A stretch of DNA of 64,000 bases from JALORV01 sp963702595 (GTDB lineage Bacteria > Pseudomonadota > Gammaproteobacteria > Burkholderiales > Burkholderiaceae_F), in contig CAVPDC010000016.1 of the NCBI GenBank assembly GCA_963702595.1, positions 62,001 to 126,000 of the forward strand, written 5' to 3'. Positions 36,703 through 45,500 of this stretch are shown one piece after another. The position numbers and the translations under genes were made by a program. Position 1 is the stretch's first letter. The number at the start of each line of letters is the position of its first letter. The notes below the pieces were generated by a model. It was given only the letters and a program-made list of their open reading frames with translations. It did not search any database and was not told where the DNA came from.

Positions 36703-37975
36703 CTACGCCGCCTCGTGGCGAACGTCGCCGCCGACCAGTGTGTAGAGGGCGCGGCCCTGCAGCTCGTAGCCCGCGTAAGGCGTGCACTTGCCGGCGCTGC
36801 GCAGGTTCTCCGGCGTGACGCGCCAGTGCGCGTCCGGGTCGAAGACAACCACGTCGGCCTTGGCGCCGAGCGCCAGCCGGCCCGTGTCTTCGCCAAGGAT
36901 CTCCGCCGCCCGGCTGGTGACCTTCGCCAACGCGGCCGGCAAGGCAATCCTGTTCTCTGTCGGCCCATTTCAGCGTCAACGGGAGCAGCGTTTCGAGCGC
37001 GGTGGCACCCGGTTCGGCCTCGCCAAAGGGCAGCAGCTTCTCCTCGAGACTGAGCGGCGCGTGGTCGGAGCAGATCGCATCGATCGTCCCGTCGGCGAGA
37101 CCCGCGACGATGGCCTCGCGGTCGCGCTGCGACCGCAGCGGTGGATCGAGGCGGAAGTTCGGATCGAAGTAGCCGATGTCGACGTCGATCAGGTGCACAT
37201 GGTGGATGCCGACATCCGCCGTGACCGGCAGGCCTTCGGCCTTCGCCCGCCGCACCAGTTCGACTCCGGCCGCCGACGAGAGGCGACACACGTGTACGCG
37301 TGCGCCCGTGGCGCGCTGCAGTTCGAAGATCGTGTGCAGCGCGACGGTTTCCGCCACGACGGGAATCGAAGGCAGCCCCAGGCGGCCGGCGACAGGACCT
37401 GCCGCCGCGACGCCCGACCCTGCCAGCGTGTCCTCGACCGGCCGCAGCCACAGCGGCAGATCGAACGTTCGCGCGTACCGCATGGCCTGCAGCAGCGCGC
37501 CGTTGTCATGCGGCAGGCTGCGGGTCTGCATGAACGCCACACAGCCGGTTTCGGCGAGCGTCTGGATTTCGGCCAGTACCTCACCTTTCAATTGCACCGT
37601 GAGCGCCCCGAGCGGATACGTGCGTGCGCCTGCTGCTTCGCGCGACCGTTGGCGCAGCATGCGCACGAGGCCTGGCTCGTCCAGCGGTGGGTCGGTGTCG
37701 GGCGGACAGACAACTCCGGTCACTCCACCGGCCAGCGCGGCAAGCATCTCGACCTTCAGCGCGCCCTCGGAGCCGGGCTCGCGCAGCCGCGCGCACAGAT
37801 CCACCAGCCCCGGCGCGACCACGCCGCCCCGCGCATCGAGCGTGCGGTCGGCGCGGAAGCCATCCGGCGCGCGGCCGATGCCCGCGATCCGCCCGTTGGC
37901 GATATAGAGCCCGCCTTGTGCATCGTGCCCTGACGCAGGGTCGACGATGCGGCCGTTGACGATCTCGACGTTCAC
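36703..37975 (-). CDS. pyrC': Dihydroorotase-like protein lacking metal ligands (PyrC'/PyrX type), frameshifted near 36950
   Basis: About 424 residues of the class I dihydroorotase fold. The strand-1 motif that normally reads DLHxHxREPG is DLCARLREPG here (residues 59-68), so both metal-binding histidines are replaced (Cys61, Arg63); HVCRLS likewise departs from the usual HxCHxS. SDHAPLSLEEK is retained. Such inactive homologues accompany PyrB in pseudomonads and many proteobacteria and act as structural subunits of the ATCase dodecamer, so catalysis of dihydroorotate formation is unlikely. One extra base near 36950 breaks the C-terminus; the true end IALPAALAKVTSRAAEILGED to DVRHEAA stops at 36703. 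It lies 166 bases after pyrB. Confidence 0.9.
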
Positions 37976-38073
37976 TTGAGCCCCCTACGGCGCTGCGCGC
38001 CGGCGCCCCCAATGGGGCTGAGGGCCGCGGCTCCAAGCGCGGCGACTTGCGTCGGCTCGGACGGCACGAAGAA

Positions 38074-38092
38074 CGGCCGCGTCCCGCGGCCG
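38074..38092. promoter_or_regulatory. 8-bp GC hairpin in the pyrB-pyrC' spacer
   Basis: CGGCCGCG and CGCGGCCG pair around TCC. It lies in the 166-base gap between pyrB (ends 38142) and pyrC' (starts 37975), the only sizeable gap in an operon whose other members overlap. No T-run follows, so an mRNA-processing or partial-stop role is only a suggestion. Confidence 0.4.
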
Positions 38093-38141
38093 TGCGAGCG
38101 CGCCTGCAAGGCTGAGCGCCTTGGGAGCGGCCCGGCGGCGC

Positions 38142-39113
38142 TCAATGCATCCTCGCCGACGACGCGACGATCGACATCACCGCCATGCGCACCGCAATGC
38201 CGAAGGTCACCTGCGGCAGGATGACGGACGCGCTCCCGTCCGCCACCCGCGAGTCGATCTCCACGCCGCGGTTCATGGGCCCCGGATGCATGACGATCGC
38301 ACCGGGCTTCGCATGTGCGAGCCGCTCCGGCGTCAGGCCGTAGTGCGCGAAATATTCCTGGGCGCTGGGCAGCAACGCCCCACGCATGCGCTCGTTCTGC
38401 AGCCGCAGCATGATGATGACGTCGGCCCCGCGGATCCCTTCGTCGAGCTTCGTGAAGACACTTACTCCCATCTGGTCGAGCCCGGCCGGCAGCAGCGTCA
38501 GCGGCCCGACCGCGCGCACATCCGGCACGCCAAGCGTCGTCAACGCGTGGATGTCAGAACGCGCAACGCGTGAATGCAGGATGTCGCCGACGATTGCCAC
38601 CGTCAGGTTGCTGAAGTCCTTCTTGTAGTGACGGATCGTGTACATGTCGAGCAGGCCCTGCGTCGGATGCGCGTGACGTCCGTCGCCGGCGTTGATCACG
38701 TGCACGTGCGGCGCGCTCTCCGACGCGTGGCGCGCGATCAGGTACGGGGCACCGCTCGTCGCGTGGCGCACCACGAACATGTCGGCCTGCATCGCGGTCA
38801 GGTTGTCGATGGTGTCGAGCAGCGATTCGCCCTTCGCCGTGCTCGAGCGCGTGATGTCGAGGTTGAAGACATCGGCCGACAGGCGTCGCGCGGCGATCTC
38901 GAACGTCGTCCGAGTGCGCGTGCTGTTCTCGAAGAAGAGGTTGAAGACGCTCTTGCCGCGCAGCAGCGGAACGTTCTTGACTTCGCGCTCGGCGATGTTG
39001 ATGAAGCTGTCGGCCGTCGTCAGGATGCGCTCGACGACCGGTCGCGGCAGGCCATCGATCGACAGCAGGTGATGCAGCTCGCCGTGGCGGTTCAGCTGCG
39101 GATTACTCGCCAC
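38142..39113 (-). CDS. pyrB: Aspartate carbamoyltransferase catalytic subunit
   Basis: A 323-residue enzyme forming carbamoyl-aspartate, the first committed pyrimidine step. Carbamoyl-phosphate site FENSTRTRTTFE (STRTR), SSTAKGES, HPTQGLLDMYTI, AIVGDILHSRVARS and the C-terminal HPGPMNRGVEI are all clear. There is no pyrI in the window; with pyrC' beside it, the holoenzyme is expected to be of the PyrB6-PyrC'6 kind (inference from the Pseudomonas enzyme). Its start overlaps the pyrR stop by 11 bases (39103-39113). Confidence 0.96.
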   Translation of the reverse strand: MASNPQLNRHGELHHLLSIDGLPRPVVERILTTADSFINIAEREVKNVPLLRGKSVFNLFFENSTRTRTTFEIAARRLSADVFNLDITRSSTAKGESLLDTIDNLTAMQADMFVVRHATSGAPYLIARHASESAPHVHVINAGDGRHAHPTQGLLDMYTIRHYKKDFSNLTVAIVGDILHSRVARSDIHALTTLGVPDVRAVGPLTLLPAGLDQMGVSVFTKLDEGIRGADVIIMLRLQNERMRGALLPSAQEYFAHYGLTPERLAHAKPGAIVMHPGPMNRGVEIDSRVADGSASVILPQVTFGIAVRMAVMSIVASSARMH

Positions 39114-39609
39114 TGCGCTTCTCCATGGTCAGATGCAGACGCTGGTCGTCATCGCGCGTCAGCACGACGCCGATGTCGGCCGGAACCTCTATCGTGGCGC
39201 CGAGGACCGTCGCCGCGATCGGCAGTTCGCGTCCGCCGCGGTCGACCAGCACGGCAAGGTCGATGCGGTCCGGCCGGCCGTAGTCGAAGATCTCGTTCAT
39301 CGCGGCCCGCACCGTGCGCCCGGTGTTCAGCACGTCGTCGACCAGCAGGATGTGGCTGCCGGCGACCTCGAAGGCAATCTGCGAGGGCCGCACGTCCGGT
39401 TTCAGGCCGCTGCGATCGAAGTCGTCCCGATAGAACGAAACATCGAGGATGCCCACCGGCGCTTCGATGTGGAGTTCCCGCCGCAGCCGCTCCGCAAGCC
39501 AGACGCCCCCGGTATGCACGCCCACCAGCTTCAGCGCGGCACCGGCGAAGGTCTCACGGGCCCGTGCGGCGAGTGCGCGATAGATCGTCTCGGCATCGAG
39601 CTCAAGCAT
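39103..39609 (-). CDS. pyrR: Bifunctional pyr regulator / uracil phosphoribosyltransferase
   Basis: A 168-residue phosphoribosyltransferase-fold protein with the PRPP loop ILLVDDVLNTGRTVRAAM and the early VGVHTGGVWLAERL, both typical of PyrR. In Bacillus PyrR is an RNA-binding attenuator protein; in proteobacteria its role in this operon is less settled and a UPRTase or regulator function is equally possible. No anti-terminator hairpin was recognised ahead of the operon. The start overlaps the ruvX stop by eight bases. Confidence 0.92.
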   Translation of the reverse strand: MLELDAETIYRALAARARETFAGAALKLVGVHTGGVWLAERLRRELHIEAPVGILDVSFYRDDFDRSGLKPDVRPSQIAFEVAGSHILLVDDVLNTGRTVRAAMNEIFDYGRPDRIDLAVLVDRGGRELPIAATVLGATIEVPADIGVVLTRDDDQRLHLTMEKRSGE

Positions 39610-40060
39610 CTGCGCCCTCGTTCAGCCATTGCTGCAGGATCACCGCGGCCGCTTCGGCATCGACGTCGGCGACCCGCCCGGCCACCGCCGAGCTGTAGCG
39701 CTCGTCGACGCGCGCCACGGGCCGCTCGTAACGCCCTTCGAGCTGCCGCGCAAAGCGTTCACAGCGCGCTGTCATTTCGTGCGGCGCGCCATCCGGGTGG
39801 CGCGGGATGCCGACGACAAACCGGGCCGGATGCCACTCATCGACGAGACGCTGGACCGCACTCCAGCGGACAGCTCCTGTTTGCGCTTCAATCGTGGTCA
39901 GTGGACGCGCCTGCCGCGTGACCGTGTTGGCAATCGCGATCCCGGTCCAGCGCTCGCCAAAATCGAATCCCAGGACGATTTCGTCCGCCATTACGTCGGG
40001 AAACGCGTGAAAGGGAACTGCACGGACACCAAGGGGCTGGCCAGCGAGCGCACTAGGCAT
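39602..40060 (-). CDS. ruvX: Putative pre-16S rRNA nuclease / Holliday junction resolvase-like (YqgF/RuvX)
   Basis: RNase H-fold protein with LGFDFGERWTGIAIAN (first catalytic Asp), FVVGIPRHPDGAPHEMTARC, VDERYSS and the C-terminal DAEAAAVILQQWL (last Asp/Glu). The ATG at 40060 overlaps the algH stop by eight bases, like the next junction; an ATG at 39991 (MADEIVLGFDFG) is closer to the usual N-terminus, giving 129 residues. The loop between VDERYSS and DAEAAA is about ten residues shorter than in E. coli YqgF. Family role: maturation of 16S rRNA 5' end. Confidence 0.9.
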   Translation of the reverse strand: MPSALAGQPLGVRAVPFHAFPDVMADEIVLGFDFGERWTGIAIANTVTRQARPLTTIEAQTGAVRWSAVQRLVDEWHPARFVVGIPRHPDGAPHEMTARCERFARQLEGRYERPVARVDERYSSAVAGRVADVDAEAAAVILQQWLNEGADA

Positions 40061-40619
40061 GACCTGCCTGTCCGGTGAGCTGGGTTGCCTGCACGCCGAG
40101 CAGTTGAAGCGCCGCCTCGTAGCGACCCTCGGGCGGCGTATCGAACAGGATCTGCGGTGTGGCGGTCACCGTCAGCCAGGCGTTCGCGGCGATTTCGCCC
40201 TCGAGCTGGCCGGCGCCCCAGCCGGAATATCCGAGCGTCACCAGCATCTTTTCGGGGCCACTGCCGCCGGCAACGGCTTCGAGCACGTCCTTGGAAGTCG
40301 TCAATGAGATGTCCGGGGTCACCGGCAAGGTCGAGCTGTAGGTCCCGGGCGGCACGTGCAGCACGAAACCACGCTCCGTCTGGACGGGGCCCCCAAAGAA
40401 CACCGGCGCGTCCTTCCAGGGGGCGATCTCGAGCTTGAGGTCGATGCGCTCGAACAATGTCGAAAGGCTCAGGTCCGTCGGCCGGTTGATCACCAGGCCC
40501 AGGGCGCCACGGTCGCTGTGATCGCAGATATAGACCACCGAGCCGGAAAAGTTCGGATCCGCCATGGCAGGCATGGCGATCAGGAACTGATGCCTCAGGT
40601 CCATCGAGTCGCTCAGCAT
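40053..40619 (-). CDS. algH: YqgE/AlgH family protein
   Basis: A 188-residue protein starting ATG at 40619 (MLSDSMDLRHQFLIAMPAM), the standard YqgE start; the longer frame up to 41108 runs antisense to phrB and is ignored. Family blocks: DPNFSGSVVYICDH, GALGLVINRPTDLSL, VFFGGPVQTERGFVLH and LGYSGWGAGQLEGEIAANAWL. Biochemical role unknown despite the AlgH name; it is nearly always beside ruvX, as here. It heads the pyr operon and is divergent from phrB, with 84 bases between the starts. Confidence 0.93.
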   Translation of the reverse strand: MLSDSMDLRHQFLIAMPAMADPNFSGSVVYICDHSDRGALGLVINRPTDLSLSTLFERIDLKLEIAPWKDAPVFFGGPVQTERGFVLHVPPGTYSSTLPVTPDISLTTSKDVLEAVAGGSGPEKMLVTLGYSGWGAGQLEGEIAANAWLTVTATPQILFDTPPEGRYEAALQLLGVQATQLTGQAGHA

Positions 40620-40703
40620 GATGCCGATTGTAAACTGCACACGAAGCGCCCCGCCCCCGACGCTTCTGCACAACGATCCCAGGCCGGTCCGATTTCCCTC
40701 GCG

Positions 40704-42146
40704 ATGAAACACGACGTCGGTCTTGTTTGGTTCCGCCGCGACCTTCGGCTTGAAGACAACGGCGCGCTTGCCGCAGCGCTCGCCGCGTGCCGCCGCGTCT
40801 ACTGCGCATTTGTTTTCGACCGCGTGATCCTCGATCCACTGCTGGCCGCGGGAGCAACGGCCGACCGCCGAGTCGAATTCATCCATGCCGCGATCATCGA
40901 ACTCGACATGCGCTTGCAGCAACACGGTGCCGCGCTCGTCGTACTGCACGCATCGGCCGCAGAGGCGATACCGCGGCTGGCAAGCGATCTGAACGTCGAC
41001 GTCGTCTTCGCTAGCGAAGACTATGAACCTTATGCACGTGAACGTGACGCTGCCGTCGAGCGCACGCTCGCTGCCCAAAACCGACGCTTCGTTCGTTGCA
41101 AGGACCATGTGGTCTTCGAGAAGTCGGAGGTCTTGACGGGCGCCGGACGACCGTTCGGCGTCTTCACTCCGTACAAGAACGCCTGGCTGCGTCGCCTGAC
41201 GCCTGCCGAGCTCGCGCCCCGCGACTCCACCGGCGACCTTGAGCGGCTCGCCGCCCCGTCAAACCAAGGCTCCATCCCCACCGTCCAGGGCCTTGGTTTC
41301 GCGCGCAGCAATCTGGCGCAACTCAAGATCCCCACCGGCGAGAGCGGCGGTCAGGCGCTGTTCGACGAGTTCAGGACGCGCATCGACCGCTACGACGAGA
41401 CGCGCAACTTCCCGGCCGTGCGCGGGCCGTCGTACCTGTCCGTACATCTGCGCTTTGGCACGGTTTCGATACGTTCCCTGGCGCGCTTCGCCGTCGACCG
41501 GGACTCCCCCGGAGCGCGGACCTGGCTATCGGAACTCGTCTGGCGCGACTTCTACCAGATGATCCTGTGGCACCACCCGCATGTCGTCGGCCGCGCTTAC
41601 CGCCCGGAGTACGACGCGATCGAGTGGGAGACCGGTCCGGCGGCCGACGACGCCTTTGCCGCGTGGTGCGCCGGGCGCACCGGCTACCCGCTGGTGGATG
41701 CCGCGATGGCGCAGATCAACCAGTCCGGTTACATGCACAACCGACTGCGAATGGTCGTCGCCAGCTTCCTCACCAAGGATCTTGGCATCGACTGGCGCCG
41801 CGGTGAGGAGTACTTCGCGCGGCATCTGAACGACTTCGACCTTGCGGCGAACAACGGCGGCTGGCAGTGGGCGGCGTCCACCGGCTGCGATGCGCAGCCC
41901 TACTTCCGCATCTTCAATCCGGTGACTCAATCGGAAAAGTTCGATCCCGACGGCAGCTTCATCAAGCGCTACCTGCCTCAGCTGGCGGGGTTCAGTGCAA
42001 AGGAGATCCATGCGCCATGGCTCGCAGGCGAGGCACGCCAGCGCGAGGCGGATTGCATCATCGGCGTCGACTATCCGGGCCCGGTTGTCGATCACGCGGA
42101 GGCGCGAAAGCGGACGCTGGCGCGGTATGCGGTGGTGAAGCGCTGA
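40704..42146 (+). CDS. phrB: Deoxyribodipyrimidine photolyase (cryptochrome/photolyase family)
   Basis: A 480-residue DNA photolyase starting ATG at 40704 (MKHDVGLVWFRRDLRLEDN). N-terminal antenna domain with VYCAFVFD and FASEDYEPYARERD; FAD domain with TWLSELVWRDFYQMIL, GYPLVDAAMAQINQSGYMHNRLRMVVASFL and FDLAANNGGWQWAASTGCDAQPYFRIFNP. The MHNRLRM and NNGGWQW segments carry flavin and lesion-binding residues of class I CPD photolyases. Repairs UV dimers using visible light. A 412-base gap with a hairpin repeat follows before the convergent chpA gene. Confidence 0.95.
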   Translation: MKHDVGLVWFRRDLRLEDNGALAAALAACRRVYCAFVFDRVILDPLLAAGATADRRVEFIHAAIIELDMRLQQHGAALVVLHASAAEAIPRLASDLNVDVVFASEDYEPYARERDAAVERTLAAQNRRFVRCKDHVVFEKSEVLTGAGRPFGVFTPYKNAWLRRLTPAELAPRDSTGDLERLAAPSNQGSIPTVQGLGFARSNLAQLKIPTGESGGQALFDEFRTRIDRYDETRNFPAVRGPSYLSVHLRFGTVSIRSLARFAVDRDSPGARTWLSELVWRDFYQMILWHHPHVVGRAYRPEYDAIEWETGPAADDAFAAWCAGRTGYPLVDAAMAQINQSGYMHNRLRMVVASFLTKDLGIDWRRGEEYFARHLNDFDLAANNGGWQWAASTGCDAQPYFRIFNPVTQSEKFDPDGSFIKRYLPQLAGFSAKEIHAPWLAGEARQREADCIIGVDYPGPVVDHAEARKRTLARYAVVKR

Positions 42147-42558
42147 CGCGGCGCGGCCGACCGTCTCCGTGTCGCACGAGACCGAAGCTCACACCACGCG
42201 GCTTCGACTTACCTAGCCTTCGCAGAGCATCCAGAGCGTCGCTGTCTTGGCGGCGTCGTCACGGCGACGGGGTGAGTCCGCTCGGGGACGCCGCACGCGG
42301 TGCAGGGCGGCAGCGGGGAAGTGCCGGGCGCGTGTCTGAGCGACTGCAGGGAGCGAGTTTCGCGCACGGCCCGCTGACGCTCTGCAGCGCAAGGGAAGCC
42401 GGAGCGAAGCGCAGGCCGTCCTCGCGCGGTCGCCTTTCTTTGGTGACTTTCTTTGGCGAAGCAAAGAAAGTCACTCGCCGCCGGGCGACTCCCGGCTCGG
42501 TTGCGGCACAACATGAAGGCGTTCGACGCGCAGCGGCACTCTCTGCGGGGGTGCGACA
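42147..42558. repeat. Intergenic repeat-like region with strong hairpin between phrB and chpA
   Basis: 412 bases with no credible gene. It contains a stretch (about 42300-42500) whose wording resembles a dispersed extragenic sequence I recall from Burkholderiales genomes: GCGCGTGTCTGAGCG, CAGGGAGCGAGTTTCGCGCA, then the hairpin at 42443-42474 and CTCGCCGCCGGGCGACTCCC. Small open frames on both strands are compositional. Being between convergent genes, it may end transcription from both sides. That it is a multi-copy repeat is recall and needs a genome-wide check. Confidence 0.55.
42443..42474. terminator. 13-bp perfect inverted repeat, possible bidirectional terminator
   Basis: GTGACTTTCTTTG (42443-42455) and CAAAGAAAGTCAC (42462-42474) pair exactly around the six-base loop GCGAAG. 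There is no clean T-run after it, so a processing or protein-binding site is an alternative to a terminator. Confidence 0.5.
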
Positions 42559-45500
42559 CTACGCCGTCACCCGCTCCCCAACGTACTGCCGCACCAGCTT
42601 CAGCAACTCGTCTTCCTGGTACGGCTTGCCGAGGTACTCGTTGACGCCGAGTTCAAACGCCGTACTGCGATGCTTTTCGGCCGTGCGAGAAGTGATCATG
42701 ATGATCGGGATGCGCGCCGTCGTCGGCGCGCTGCGGATGTTGCGGGTCAGGTCGTAGCCGTCCATGCGCGGCATCTCGATGTCGACCAGCATGACGTCGG
42801 GCTTCGCGTCCTGCAGCTGCCGCAAGGCGTCGACGCCATCCTTGGCAAGCAGCACGTTGAAATTGTTGCGCTCCAGCAGGCGCTGGGTCACGCGCCTGAC
42901 CGTCAGCGAGTCGTCGACGACCATGACTGTCGGGACCAACGCCACGCCGATCTCCGTCGGTGGCTCGGCACGCGTCGGCGCGAGCTTGGCTTCCGCCCGC
43001 AGTTCCTCCTCGAAGATCGCCGGCGGCTCCGGCGCGCGCGTGATCAGCTGCACCGGATTGATGATCAGCACGATCTCGCCGTTGCCGAGGATCGTCGCAC
43101 CGAGTACACCGGACAGGCGCGCGACCTGCTTGCCGACATTCTTGACCACCACCTCCTGGTTGCTAGCCACGTCGTCGACGGCAATCGCCATGTGGTCATC
43201 ACCGGAGCGCAGCAGGATGACCGGCGTCTGCTTGAACAGATGCCCGGTCGTCTCCTCGCCCACCAGCTGCGACAGCGGACGCAGCACGACGGTGCCGACC
43301 GGAGGAATGTCGATCATCCCCTCGGCCAGCGACGGCAGCAGCGCGACCGGGCGGTAACGGCGCACCTGTTCAACCATGCCGGCCGGCAGCGCATAGCGCC
43401 GCGTTCCGACCCGCACCAGCACGACCTGCGCCACGGCCAATGTCATCGGCAGGTAGAGGGTGAAGCGCGTGCCGCGCCCGGTTTCGCTCGAAACCGCGAT
43501 GCGGCCGCCGAACGAAGACAGCTCGGCGCGCACAACGTCCATGCCGACCCCGCGCCCCGCGAGCTCGGTGACCTCGGTCGTGGTCGAGAAGCCGGCCAGG
43601 AAAATCAAGTCCATCAGTTCGCGGTCGCCTAGGGTCGCCTCGGCGCCGATCAGGTCGCGCTCGATGGCGCGCTGGCGTATGCGCTCGAGATTGAGTCCTG
43701 CGCCGTCGTCACTGAGGACAACGACAATTTCATTGGCTTCCTGCCGCACGTCGAGCACGAGCTCACCGGTTTCGGCCTTGCCGGCCGCGCGGCGTTCGGC
43801 GGGCAGTTCCAGCCCGTGCACGATCGCATTGCGGATCAGGTGTTCGAATGGCCCGACCATCTTCTCGAGCACACCGCGGTCGATTTCCGTGTTGCCGCCG
43901 CGCACGTCGACGTTGACGCGCTTGTCCAGCTCCTTGGCGGTCTGGCGCGCCACCCGGTACAGGCGCTCGGATACGTTGGCGAACGGCACCAGGCGCACGC
44001 GCATCAGCTGCTGCTGCAGTTCGCGCGTCAGCCGCGACTGCGAGGTCAGGTCGGTGTCGGCCGACTGCAGGCCCTTCACCATGTTGCTCTGGACCATCGC
44101 GACGTCCTCGACCGACTCGGCGAGCATGCGCGTCAGTTCCTGCAGCCGCGTGTAGCGGTCGAACTCGAGCGGATCGAAGTCGGACGATTCGCGCGACAGC
44201 GACGCGCCGCGCGCCTGCACCTGCGCTTCGGCCTGGATCTCGACCTCGCGCAGCTGCGCACGCAGGCGCTGGATGTTCTCCGTGAGGTCGGTCATCGAGC
44301 CCTTGATCGTCGACACCTCGTTTTCGAGCTTCGAGCGCGCGATCGAGACCTCGCCGGCCTGGTCGACCAGCTTGTCGAGTACATCGGCGCGTACACGGAT
44401 GAACGGCGACGTCTGCGGCTGGGCGGTGGCCGCGGCGGGGAGTGTCGCCTCGACGCCGGACGGCAGCGCTGGCGCCGGCTTGTCGCTACGCGGCTCCGCC
44501 TTCGCCTCGCCACGTGCGCTGGCGAGGTCGATGACCGCTGCCAGAGCGGGCGCGGCCGTTTCGGACCCAGGTGCGGCCGGCGGCATCTCGGCGGCCGCTG
44601 GGCCGCGGCCGCGGCCGCGGCTGCAGCCGGGTTCTGCAGTTCGTCGTACAGGCCCATCGCCTGGTCGTACTGTCCCTGCAGGTCTTCGATGATGATGCCG
44701 GGAACATCGGAGAGCTGCATGGCGGCTTCCATGCGCGTCTCCATGTCGTGCACCAGTTCGCCCAGGCGCATCGCGCCGGCCATGCGCGCACTGCCCTTGA
44801 CCGTGTGCAGTCGACGCATCAAGTCACGCGCCAGCTCTTTGTCGTTGGGATCACCCTCGAGTCCACGCAGCGCCGTGCCGATCGAAGGCAGGAGATCCGC
44901 CGCTTCCGCCAGAAACACTTCCAGCAGATCGGCATCGAGCTCGTCGCGCACTTTGGACGCGGCAGCTTCCTCGGCCTCGTCCTCGGCGGCTGTTGCCGTG
45001 GGCCCGCCCTCGACGCCGCCTGAGCTGACTGCCGGTGCCGTGGCGGCGGCCGTCGACTCGGACTGAACGGCTGCGCGCGTCACTTCCAGAGGGACGTCGG
45101 CCGCAGCGGCGGGGGCAGGCTCGGGCTTGGCAGCCACCTCCGGCATCTCATTCGCGGCGAGCGATTCGTGCGGAGGCATCTCAACCGCGCCAGTGGCCGA
45201 AGGATGCATGACCACCGGTGCCAGTTCGTCGTGCAGCGCGCTGTGTGCGCGCACCACCGAAACCAGGTCCTGCAGCGCTCCGGCTTCCAGCGGCGCCTCG
45301 TCCGGATAGATCCCGGCAGCGAACTGGTGCAGCATGCCGCGCATGCGCTCGATCACGCGTTCGAGCGTGTCGAACTGCGCGCCCATCAAAGTGAGATGCC
45401 GCGGACCCGACAACATCGACAGCGTGTGCATCAAGTCGTCGAGCGGGTCGGCGATGGCGATGACCGGGACCAGTCCCACGGTCTTCGATATCCCGGACAG

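Noticed and set aside
42147..42558. Short proteins in the hairpin repeat region
   Set aside because: Frames on both strands run through the inverted repeat and are explained by its composition.
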